The translations under genes and the position numbers were made by a program. 64,000 bases of DNA, from contig NZ_CP053844.1 of the NCBI RefSeq assembly GCF_013201685.1, positions 372,001 through 436,000 on the forward strand. Reading direction: 5' to 3'. Source of the DNA: Campylobacter geochelonis (GTDB taxonomy: Bacteria; Campylobacterota; Campylobacteria; Campylobacterales; Campylobacteraceae). Positions 30,619-38,400 of this stretch are shown one piece after another. The notes below the pieces were generated by a model that searched no databases, had not been told where the DNA came from, and saw nothing but the letters and a program-made list of their open reading frames with translations. How positions within the stretch are numbered: position 1 is the stretch's first letter; each line of letters starts with the position of its first letter.

Positions 30619-31168
30619 TTGAATTTTTATCTGATTTATCTGTTATGCTTGATTTTAGTGCATTTTAAAATGTGTTTAAATACAACTGTTGGATTTGCTA
30701 TTTTAAACTCAGCTTTAAATTTAACTGTATTTCTGTGAATTAAATTTTATTTTCAACATTTAATTCATAACAAAAAAGTATAAATACTTCTAAATTTGAT
30801 AAATAAATTTACAAGTTTTTCATAAATTTAACAGTATAAATTTTATAACAATTTTAAAATTTTAAAACACGTTTTAAAACTAAAAATTTGTAAACCATTC
30901 TAAATTTCATAGCCATTTGATTAATTTATTAGCTAAATTTATTAAGATTTCCTACTTTGGCACTTTATTAAACAAATTTTTTGAGTTGATTACTGCAAAG
31001 AATTTAAATGCTTATCAGCTTATTTCTAACAGTTTTTATCGCATAAATATAAAGAAATATTCGCTAATTTCAAAGAAGCTTTACAAAATAATAAATTTAA
31101 AAACTGGTTGTATAAAAAGATAAATTTAGTTAGAAAATTTTAAAAATAGCAGGATAAAAGAAGAGTTA
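30619..31168. other. Gene-free AT-rich interval after the first IS copy
   Basis: No recognisable gene. A 68-codon frame at 30917-31123 consists of Leu/Ile/Lys/Asn-rich low-complexity sequence without a ribosome site and is probably chance. A bidirectional terminator closes the interval next to bamA. Confidence 0.6.
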
Positions 31169-31189
31169 AAGAGGGCAAAACACCCTCTT
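31169..31189 (-). terminator. bamA terminator
   Basis: A perfect 7-bp stem, AAGAGGG/CCCTCTT, with a 7-base loop lies immediately after the bamA stop codon on the minus strand. Confidence 0.7.
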
Positions 31190-31193
31190 AGTT

Positions 31194-33437
31194 TTAAAAT
31201 CTATGTCCGATTGTAAATTCGATACTACTTGTATCATCGTATGGTTCATCATTAAGCGGATTTACCCAAAACAGTTGAAGTGGTCCAATCGGCGTCATCC
31301 ACTCTATACCAGCGCCCGCGCTGTATCTTTTAGCCTCATTCCAACTATCATCGCCTATCGTTCCATAGTCAAAGAAGGTAACAAGTCTCATTTTAATTCT
31401 CTCAATCAATGGCATACTTAGCTCAACAGAGTTGTTAAAACTCTTTTTGCCGCCTATTTCGATGTATTTGCAGCCTTTATTAGGTAAGCAAATTTGCTTT
31501 TTAGGTATGCTTCTGCTATCAAATCCACGAACCGATTTCATACCGCCAAGAAATAACTTTCTATTAACCGGCATCTCTTTATCATCAAATATATAGCCAA
31601 CATCAGCTTTATATCTAAAGATTAAATCCCAACCTATAATATCTTTCAAGCCATAATACCAGTCAAAATTCGCCATAGCTTTTGTATACTCGATATCGCC
31701 ACCAACGCCAGCATACTCAAGGCTTGCACCAGCTATGATACCGCTTCGTGGTATGTAGTAGTCATCGGTGTTGTTAAATCTAATTGCTGGTATAACTGAG
31801 CTTTTTATATTTTTGCCATTTTGATATCCAGCTGCTGCGTAAAACTGATCTAAGCCTTTTATCTCAGACTGCTCTATTTGATAAGTAAGTGAAGCTATGG
31901 TATATCTTCCAAGTTTCCTACCTAGAGTTATATCAAAACCGTAAGCATTTTCTTCATAGTCATCCCAGTCCCAATCTCTAGCATAAATTTGCCCACCTAA
32001 ACTATACTCAGAGTCAAAAACACGAGGGTTTGTTACACCTATGCTTCCGCTTAGTTGATCATCACTTTTATCTACGCTAATATGCCCTTTCATACCGCTT
32101 CCAAAAACGTTTTTATCGCTTACTGCAGCACTTAGTAAAAGCCCATCGCCACTTCCATATCCTATACCGCCGGTTATACTTCCAGTTGGAGCTTCTTTAA
32201 CGGCTACGTTTAAGTCAATCTCGTTATCATTTACTCTAGTTTCTGTTACTTCAACATCATCAAAATACCCAGTTCTTCTTAAAGCATTTCTAGAATCAAC
32301 CAAATCAGTTCTATTATATAGTTGCCCCTCTGTTAGATACATCTCTCTTCTAATGACTTTATCGGCTGTTTTTTCATTGCCTGAAATGGTTACGTTTCTT
32401 ACATAAATTTGTTTTTTAGGTATTACAACATAGTTGATAGCTACTGTTTTATCATCTTTATTTGGCGAAAGTTGTGGGTTTATATCAACATAAGCATAGC
32501 CTTTGTCTGCTACTATGTTTTTTATAACTTCCATATCTCTTCTTAACCATTCTGAATTCATAGTATCGCCAGCTTCTAGTTTTAACTCTTTTATGACTTT
32601 TGTTGTGTCAAGCTCTAACTCATCTGGAGCTTCTATGCTAATATCTGTTACTTTGTATTTATCGCCTTCGCTTATGTAGTATGTAAGTTCGGCTGTGTAG
32701 TTGTTAAGATAAGCATTTAAATACGGGTTTGATACTTTTGCATCAAGATAGCCTCTTTTCATATACTCATCTTTAATTCTTGCTGGATCATTTGGTAGCT
32801 CTGGAGTTTTTAGTTTACCATCATTAAAGCCCCACATCCAGCCCATAAATTCTCTTTCTTTGTTTGCAACCGATGGCTCAATGTCGCCATAATCAAGCTT
32901 ATCCGCACCTATTAAATTTACTTTATTTATGATGATATTTTCGCCTCTATTTACGATAACGCTTAGATGAAGTGAACTTCCATCTTCGTTTGCTGGTTCT
33001 TGATCTATCTCAACAACTGTATCAAAGTAGCCTTTTACTTCGTAAAATTGTTTAACTCTTTCTTTAACTCTTTTTAGCGCAACCGCGTCATAAGCTTGAC
33101 CGGGTCTTAAGCCTATGATTTCTTCCATTGCGGTTCTATCGTTGCTTACAACGCCTTCTATATCAAGCTTTGATATAATCGGTTTTTCTTTTACGTGGAT
33201 TGTGATATTTCCGCTGTTTTCTGCTATGTAAATATCATCAAAATAACCTTGATTAAAGAGATTTATTATCGCTTTATCTGTATTTTGACCAGTGATTGTG
33301 TCTCCGATTTTAAGCCCTGACATGTTTTGAGCAACTAACGGAGAAATTTGCTTTAATCCTTCGAATTTAATAGATTTAATCTCTACTCCAAGGACTAAAT
33401 TCATAGAAGCAGCCAACAAAAATATAGTTTTTTTCAT
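31194..33437 (-). CDS. bamA: Outer-membrane assembly factor BamA
   Basis: This is the Omp85 protein that inserts beta-barrels into the outer membrane, 747 residues. A signal peptide covers about 1-17. Five POTRA domains follow to about residue 400, for example IKSIKFEGLKQISPLVA, and INKVNLIGADKLDYGDIEP. The beta-barrel has the typical GGIGYGSGDGLLLS start, the VRGF motif in KSVRGFDSRS, and ends IEFTIGHRF with the C-terminal Phe signal. An extra segment QICLPNKGCKYIEIGG after VRGF has two cysteines that could form a disulfide in an outside loop. It is divergent from tyrA. Confidence 0.97.
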   Translation of the reverse strand: MKKTIFLLAASMNLVLGVEIKSIKFEGLKQISPLVAQNMSGLKIGDTITGQNTDKAIINLFNQGYFDDIYIAENSGNITIHVKEKPIISKLDIEGVVSNDRTAMEEIIGLRPGQAYDAVALKRVKERVKQFYEVKGYFDTVVEIDQEPANEDGSSLHLSVIVNRGENIIINKVNLIGADKLDYGDIEPSVANKEREFMGWMWGFNDGKLKTPELPNDPARIKDEYMKRGYLDAKVSNPYLNAYLNNYTAELTYYISEGDKYKVTDISIEAPDELELDTTKVIKELKLEAGDTMNSEWLRRDMEVIKNIVADKGYAYVDINPQLSPNKDDKTVAINYVVIPKKQIYVRNVTISGNEKTADKVIRREMYLTEGQLYNRTDLVDSRNALRRTGYFDDVEVTETRVNDNEIDLNVAVKEAPTGSITGGIGYGSGDGLLLSAAVSDKNVFGSGMKGHISVDKSDDQLSGSIGVTNPRVFDSEYSLGGQIYARDWDWDDYEENAYGFDITLGRKLGRYTIASLTYQIEQSEIKGLDQFYAAAGYQNGKNIKSSVIPAIRFNNTDDYYIPRSGIIAGASLEYAGVGGDIEYTKAMANFDWYYGLKDIIGWDLIFRYKADVGYIFDDKEMPVNRKLFLGGMKSVRGFDSRSIPKKQICLPNKGCKYIEIGGKKSFNNSVELSMPLIERIKMRLVTFFDYGTIGDDSWNEAKRYSAGAGIEWMTPIGPLQLFWVNPLNDEPYDDTSSIEFTIGHRF

Positions 33438-33469
33438 ATGTTTTTACCTAAAAATGAATATAATTTGCG

Positions 33470-33475
33470 TATAAT
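33470..33475 (+). promoter_or_regulatory. -10 box of tyrA
   Basis: TATAAT in TTGCGTATAATACC, 42 bases before tyrA in the 79-base divergent interval with bamA. The ribosome site AAGGAAAAG follows. Confidence 0.55.
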
Positions 33476-33516
33476 ACCATAATAAAAGTTAAATTTTAGA
33501 CAATACAAGGAAAAGT

Positions 33517-34347
33517 ATGAAAATAGGCATAATAGGACTTGGACTCATAGGCGGTTCTTTAGGGCTTTGTTTGCGAGATATGAAGCTTATAACTTCTGTT
33601 AGCGGATATGATATAAGTAAAGAAAATGAAAAGTTAGCGCTAGAGCTTGGTTTAGTCGATGAGATACTAAGTTTTAACCAGATGAAAGAGAAGTGCGACA
33701 TGATATTTTTAGCCATTCCTGTTGAGGCTATTATATCAACTTTGCAAAATTTAAAAGATATAGATAAAAACACGACTATAGTTGATTTAGGAAGTACAAA
33801 AGCTAAAATTTTAGATGAATGCCCAGCGGAAATAAGACAAAATTTAGTAGCAGCCCATCCGATGTCAGGAACAGAAAATTCAGGCCCAAGTGCGGCTTTT
33901 AAGGAGCTTTTAAAAGGCGCTGTTGTTGTGATTTGCGATGATGAAAAAACAGATAATTTACATATAAAACGAGCGGTTGAGCTTTTTTCATATGCTGGTA
34001 TGAAAATCGTCTTTATGGATGCAAAAAGACACGATCATCACGCAGCTTTAATCTCTCATCTACCTCACGCTATAAGTTTTGCTATGGTAAATAGCGTCTT
34101 AAGAGAGGAAAACAGAAAAAATATCATCAATCTTTCTGGCGGAAGCTTTTCAGATGTTAGCCGTATCGCAAAATCTTCACCAGAGATGTGGACTGATATT
34201 TTTAAGCAAAACAAGGTAAATTTGTTAGCTTCTATAAGTGCTTTTAAAAACGAGCTTGACTCATGCACAAATATGATGGAAAACGAAGAGTGGGAAAAGC
34301 TAAAAGAGTGGATGTATGATGCAAGGGTTATAAGAGAATTCTTGTGA
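33517..34347 (+). CDS. tyrA: Prephenate dehydrogenase
   Basis: A 276-residue NAD-dependent dehydrogenase that makes 4-hydroxyphenylpyruvate for tyrosine. The Rossmann start IGIIGLGLIGGSLG, the motif DLGSTKAKI, and the substrate region AAHPMSGTENSGPSAA with SHLPHAISFAM and SGGSFSDVSRIAKSSPEMW are typical. It is monofunctional: no chorismate mutase or ACT domain is present. Confidence 0.95.
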   Translation: MKIGIIGLGLIGGSLGLCLRDMKLITSVSGYDISKENEKLALELGLVDEILSFNQMKEKCDMIFLAIPVEAIISTLQNLKDIDKNTTIVDLGSTKAKILDECPAEIRQNLVAAHPMSGTENSGPSAAFKELLKGAVVVICDDEKTDNLHIKRAVELFSYAGMKIVFMDAKRHDHHAALISHLPHAISFAMVNSVLREENRKNIINLSGGSFSDVSRIAKSSPEMWTDIFKQNKVNLLASISAFKNELDSCTNMMENEEWEKLKEWMYDARVIREFL

Positions 34348-34373
34348 TTTAACGTGAATTTATCGATAAAGAG

Positions 34374-34379
34374 TATAAT
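34374..34379 (+). promoter_or_regulatory. -10 box of the M23 peptidase gene
   Basis: TATAAT in AGAGTATAATAAATT, 30 bases before the ATG at 34409 and followed by AAGG. Confidence 0.5.
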
Positions 34380-34408
34380 AAATTTTTAGTTTAAATTTAA
34401 GGTTGATA

Positions 34409-35791
34409 ATGAGAGGACGAAGAGGCAGAGGAAGTGGGGTTGTAGGGATATTTTTTCTTGCAGTCATAGTTGTTTTAGCTGGTTGTGGGTATTATTTATA
34501 CACATCAAAAATTTTTGAAAGAAATGCGCCGGTTATAAATTTATCTAACCAAATTTATTGGAATTTAAAATCTAGCATTCCATTAATAATAAAAGATGAC
34601 ACCGGAATCAAATCAGCAAAAGTAAGTTTAAGCGATGGCAGCAAAAAGATAAATTTAATAGATACTAAATTTGATATAATAAAACCAGAAGTAAAACTAG
34701 AAATTTCACTACCAAAAGGCACTTTGCTTGATAAGAGTGCTAATTATCAGCTTGAGATTGAGGCAAATGATGTAAGTAAATGGAACTTTTTTACAGGAAA
34801 TAAACTAGATGCTTTGATAAATGTAGCAGTTGATACACAAAGGCCAGATATTTATGTATTAAATCAATCTTATAAAATCACAAGAGGTGGCGCTGCTGCT
34901 GTTGTTTTTAGAGCAAGCGATGAGATGTTAAAAGAGCTTTATATAGAAACTAATGCTAAAAAGCAGTTTAAAGTCACGCCATTTCATAAAGATGGCTACT
35001 ACGCCTCTTTAGTAGCATGGCCAGCGAGCGAAGATAGCTTTAGCGCTTATGTTATAGCAAAAGATATGGCTGGAAATGAGAACAGAACTCGCATAAAATA
35101 CTATCTTCAAGATAAAAAATACAAAGTTTCAAATATTGCTTTAAATGATGAGTTTTTAGGTGGTAAAATTACCGATTTGGTAAATCGCTACGCGCAAGAT
35201 CCTAGTCAAATTCAAGGAGTTGCGAAGTTTAAATTTGTAAATGAGACTCTAAGAAATCAAAGCGAAGGAGCAATCGGCTCTAAAACAAAAGATGTTTTAG
35301 AAGATAGCTTGAATAAATTTTTCTTAAAACCATTTTATCCGCTTAAAAACGGACAAGCTGTAGCTAGCTTTGGCGATCATCGTTTTTATAGTATGAACAA
35401 AGAGCCAGTTAGCGAGTCGTGGCATTTAGGACTTGATTTAGCAAGTATAGCTGGTGCACCGATAATCGCAAGTAATGATGGCGAGGTTGTATTTGCCGAT
35501 GAAGATGGAATTTATGGGCTTGGAGTCGCGGTTTATCATGGGTTTGGACTTTATAGCTTATACGCTCATTGTAGCTCTTCAAATGTAAAAGTTGGCGATA
35601 AGGTAAAAGCAGGAGAAGTCATAGCTCATACTGGAAGCTCTGGACTTGCTTTTGGTGATCATCTTCACTTTGGAGTGATAATTCAAGGTGTTGAGGTAAG
35701 ACCAGAAGAGTGGATGGATAAAAAGTGGATGGAAGATAACATCTATAAAATTTTAGAAAATTCAAGAAAAAGTATAGATAGCAGGAAATAA
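34409..35791 (+). CDS. M23 family metallopeptidase (peptidoglycan endopeptidase)
   Basis: A 460-residue envelope peptidase. After a short basic start (RGRRGRGSG), one membrane helix lies at about 12-31, anchoring the protein to the inner membrane. Residues about 40-300 are a beta-rich periplasmic region. The LytM/M23 domain at about 320-430 has the zinc ligands in HLGLDLAS and HLHFGV, plus LYSLYAHCSS. Such enzymes cut peptide crosslinks and shape the cell in this group (Csd/Pgp-type). I start at the ATG at 34409 because it follows AAGG at suitable spacing. Confidence 0.9.
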   Translation: MRGRRGRGSGVVGIFFLAVIVVLAGCGYYLYTSKIFERNAPVINLSNQIYWNLKSSIPLIIKDDTGIKSAKVSLSDGSKKINLIDTKFDIIKPEVKLEISLPKGTLLDKSANYQLEIEANDVSKWNFFTGNKLDALINVAVDTQRPDIYVLNQSYKITRGGAAAVVFRASDEMLKELYIETNAKKQFKVTPFHKDGYYASLVAWPASEDSFSAYVIAKDMAGNENRTRIKYYLQDKKYKVSNIALNDEFLGGKITDLVNRYAQDPSQIQGVAKFKFVNETLRNQSEGAIGSKTKDVLEDSLNKFFLKPFYPLKNGQAVASFGDHRFYSMNKEPVSESWHLGLDLASIAGAPIIASNDGEVVFADEDGIYGLGVAVYHGFGLYSLYAHCSSSNVKVGDKVKAGEVIAHTGSSGLAFGDHLHFGVIIQGVEVRPEEWMDKKWMEDNIYKILENSRKSIDSRK

Positions 35792-35818
35792 ATTTCCTTG
35801 TATTTACTAAAATTTAGC

Positions 35819-35824
35819 TATAAT
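35819..35824 (+). promoter_or_regulatory. -10 box of the lpxC operon
   Basis: TATAAT in TTAGCTATAATTGAT, 33 bases before the TTG of lpxC. The ribosome site AAGGAC follows. Confidence 0.55.
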
Positions 35825-35856
35825 TGATAAAAATTATGAATTAATAAGGACAAAGA

Positions 35857-36744
35857 TTGAAACAGACAACAATAGCTAAAAAGGTTGAGGGCGTTGGAAT
35901 AGGACTTCATAAAGGTGAACCTATAAAAATAACGCTTGAGCCATTAGAGGCTGATTTGGGTATTGTGTTTTATCGAAAAGATGCTGGAGTTAGCATAAAA
36001 GCTGAACCAGGAAATGTCATAAATACGCAGATGGCGACTGTTGTTGGAAATAAAACTGGCATTTATATCTCTACAATCGAACATCTTTTTAGCGCGATTA
36101 ACAGCTATGGCATAGATAATATAAGAATAGTTTTAGACGCAAATGAAATTCCGGTTATGGATGGAAGTGCGATAAGCTTTTGTATGATGCTTGATGAAGC
36201 TGGTATTAAAACATTAGATAGCGATAAAAAAGCTATGATTATAAAGCGTGAAGTTGAAGTAAAAGAGGGTGATAAATTTGTAAGAATCAGCCCTAGCAAG
36301 AACCCTAAATTTGACTACACTATCAAATTTGACCATCCGATAATCGGTAAGCAAAACTATGTTTTTGAGTTTTCAAAAGATGGTTTTATAAAAGAGATTT
36401 CAAGAGCTAGAACTTTTGGATTTTTAAAAGATGTTCAAATGCTAAGAGCAAACAACCTTGCACTTGGCGGAAGTTTAGAAAATGCTGTTGTTATCGATGA
36501 TAGTAGAATTTTAAATCCAGAGGGCTTAAGGTTTGAAAACGAATTTGTAAGACACAAAATTCTTGATGCGATTGGGGATTTAGCTTTAATAGGAATGCCT
36601 ATTTTAGGAGATTATACAGCGTTTGCTGGAAGTCATGATTTAAACCATAAACTAACTCTTGCTATTTTAAGTGATGAAAAAAACTATGAAATAGTTACCT
36701 TAAATCAAGAGTTAGCAAAAGAGTACTCAAAAGTTTTTGCTTAG
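35857..36744 (+). CDS. lpxC: UDP-3-O-acyl-N-acetylglucosamine deacetylase
   Basis: This zinc enzyme performs the committed step of lipid A synthesis, 295 residues. Motifs are GVGIGLHKGEP, the zinc histidine in STIEHLFSAI, DGSAISF, and HKILDAIGDL with the other metal ligands. The start is TTG after AAGGAC. The TAG stop at 36742-36744 is in the same frame as the following tsaB. Confidence 0.96.
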   Translation: MKQTTIAKKVEGVGIGLHKGEPIKITLEPLEADLGIVFYRKDAGVSIKAEPGNVINTQMATVVGNKTGIYISTIEHLFSAINSYGIDNIRIVLDANEIPVMDGSAISFCMMLDEAGIKTLDSDKKAMIIKREVEVKEGDKFVRISPSKNPKFDYTIKFDHPIIGKQNYVFEFSKDGFIKEISRARTFGFLKDVQMLRANNLALGGSLENAVVIDDSRILNPEGLRFENEFVRHKILDAIGDLALIGMPILGDYTAFAGSHDLNHKLTLAILSDEKNYEIVTLNQELAKEYSKVFA

Positions 36745-36753
36745 GTCATAGTC

Positions 36754-37203
36754 ATTAAAAAAGTTAAAATTTTAGTCATATCGCTAGCAAGCCCTGTTTT
36801 AATAGGAATTTATGAAAACGAAATTCTTATTAAAACGCTTTCTAGCGATGAAAAATCAAGTGAATTTATCATTGAAGCTATCGAAGAAATCCTACAAAAA
36901 TACCAAATTTCAGAAATCATTTATGCAAACGGACCTGGAAGTTTTATGGGCATAAAAGTTGCTTATGTTATCCTAAAAACGCTTAGTATAGTAAAATCTT
37001 GTCCGATGTATGCGGTAAGTGGCTTTGAGTTAAATGACAACCAACCGATTAGAGCAAATAAAAATTTAAGTTTTGTTTTAGAAAAAGATTTTAGCATATC
37101 TTTAAAAAAAGTTGAGCCAGTAAATTTCGAACTTCCGCAAGATTTATCAAATTTAAATAAATTTGATGATATACTTCCAAACTACATTATAGACGCAGTT
37201 TAG
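36754..37203 (+). CDS. tsaB: TsaB-type tRNA threonylcarbamoyladenosine synthesis protein, non-canonical start
   Basis: A 149-residue short homologue of TsaB, the scaffold that supports TsaD in making t6A in tRNA. The N-terminal strand KILVISLASPVLIGIY and the hallmark NGPGSFMGIKVAY are clear. No ATG, GTG or TTG exists in frame between the lpxC stop and residue 65 (first ATG at 36946, inside the conserved domain). The best start is ATT at 36754, eight bases after AGG at 36743-36745. An ATA at 36748 is too close to that site. A one-base sequence error is the alternative. It sits between lpxC and thrB, as in C. jejuni. Confidence 0.75.
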   Translation: MKKVKILVISLASPVLIGIYENEILIKTLSSDEKSSEFIIEAIEEILQKYQISEIIYANGPGSFMGIKVAYVILKTLSIVKSCPMYAVSGFELNDNQPIRANKNLSFVLEKDFSISLKKVEPVNFELPQDLSNLNKFDDILPNYIIDAV

Positions 37204-37210
37204 GAAAAAA

Positions 37211-38098
37211 ATGAAGATTATAGTACCAGCAACGAGTGCAAATTTAGGACCGGGTTTTGATGCGTTAGGGCTTAGTTTAAAGCTATATAACGAGATTGAG
37301 ATTACGCCACAAAGCTTTACTTGTATATCGATTAAAGGCGAGGGCAGCAAAAAAAACTCGATTAAGAAAAACAACTCATTTGTCAATATTTTTAACGAAA
37401 TTTATCTCTCACTTGTTGGGAAAACAGATGATTTTAAATTCTCATTTACAAACAACATCCCATTTTCGCGTGGTCTTGGAAGTAGCTCTTCTGTGGTTAT
37501 CGGCGCGATTGCAGCTGCTTATGAGATGGCTGGATTTAAAGTCGATAGAAATACGATATTAAACAAAGCAGTTTTTTACGAAAACCACCCAGATAACATC
37601 GCTCCAGCGACTTTTGGCGGTTTTACGTCTAGTATTATTGAAAATTCAAAAGTCTACACACAAAAAGCAAATTTAAGCGATGATATAAAAGCAGTCGTAG
37701 TTATACCAGATAAAGCGATGTCTACAAATGACTCAAGAAACAAGCTTCCTAAACACTACTCTATGAAAGATACAGTTTCAAATTTAGCCCACGCGGCGTT
37801 TCTAACATCTTGCTTTATAAAACAAGATTATGACAGTTTAAGAATTGCTTCAAAAGATATGATGCATGAAAATTTACGTATGCAAAGCCTACCAGAGCTT
37901 TTTGATGTGCGAAATATCGCTTATAAAAATGGCGCTTTAATGAGCACGCTTTCGGGCAGTGGCTCGACATTTTTAAATATCGCTTATAAAAAAGATGCAC
38001 CAAATTTACAAAAACAGCTAGCAGAAAATTTTAAAGATTTTAGAGTCGAAATTTTAGATTTTGACAATGATGGATTTAAAATTATATCAAAAAGCTAA
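37211..38098 (+). CDS. thrB: Homoserine kinase
   Basis: A GHMP-family kinase of 295 residues that phosphorylates homoserine for threonine synthesis. Features are PATSANLGPGFDALGLSL, the ATP motif PFSRGLGSSSSVVIGA, and HPDNIAPATFGGF, ending with the C-terminal TLSGSGSTFL loop. AGGAAAAA precedes the ATG, seven bases after tsaB. Confidence 0.95.
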   Translation: MKIIVPATSANLGPGFDALGLSLKLYNEIEITPQSFTCISIKGEGSKKNSIKKNNSFVNIFNEIYLSLVGKTDDFKFSFTNNIPFSRGLGSSSSVVIGAIAAAYEMAGFKVDRNTILNKAVFYENHPDNIAPATFGGFTSSIIENSKVYTQKANLSDDIKAVVVIPDKAMSTNDSRNKLPKHYSMKDTVSNLAHAAFLTSCFIKQDYDSLRIASKDMMHENLRMQSLPELFDVRNIAYKNGALMSTLSGSGSTFLNIAYKKDAPNLQKQLAENFKDFRVEILDFDNDGFKIISKS

Positions 38099-38124
38099 AA
38101 ACAAGAAAAAAAAAGATATAATAA

Positions 38125-38400
38125 ATGCTTAAAAATCATACTCCTAAAAGAATGTGTGTAGTCTGCAAAGCTAGGTTTACTCAAAACTCACTTTTCAGGT
38201 TAAGGATAAAAAACTTTGATATTAGCACGGATTGTGATAGCGGGAGAAGTTTCTATATATGTCAAAAGTGTATAAAAACTGATGAGAAAATTTTAAAAAA
38301 AATAATGTCTAAATTTGTAAAAACATCAAATTTAAATTTAGAAAAATTGAAGGAGAGACTCTTATATGGCGGATGTTCGCATACACGAAATAGCAACTGA
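38125..38400 (+). CDS. YlxR-family RNA-binding protein (DUF448)
   Basis: A 91-residue protein with the YlxR signature: [12 protein letters not shown], then [15 protein letters not shown], and a basic C-terminal helix. YlxR proteins sit before infB in many bacteria and bind RNA or RNase P. It overlaps the infB start by 35 bases, so the infB ribosome site lies inside this gene. No clear ribosome site precedes its own ATG, so translation may depend on upstream coupling. Confidence 0.85.
   Translation: MLKNHTPKRMCVVCKARFTQNSLFRLRIKNFDISTDCDSGRSFYICQKCIKTDEKILKKIMSKFVKTSNLNLEKLKERLLYGGCSHTRNSN

Noticed and set aside
29846-30626. 8-bp target duplication around IS copy 1
   Set aside because: The flanking octamers TTAATTTA and TTGAATTT do not match. 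Any similarity is only AT composition.
30917-31123. 68-codon frame between IS copy 1 and bamA
   Set aside because: Low-complexity Leu/Ile/Asn/Lys content with no ribosome site, as expected by chance in such AT-rich DNA.
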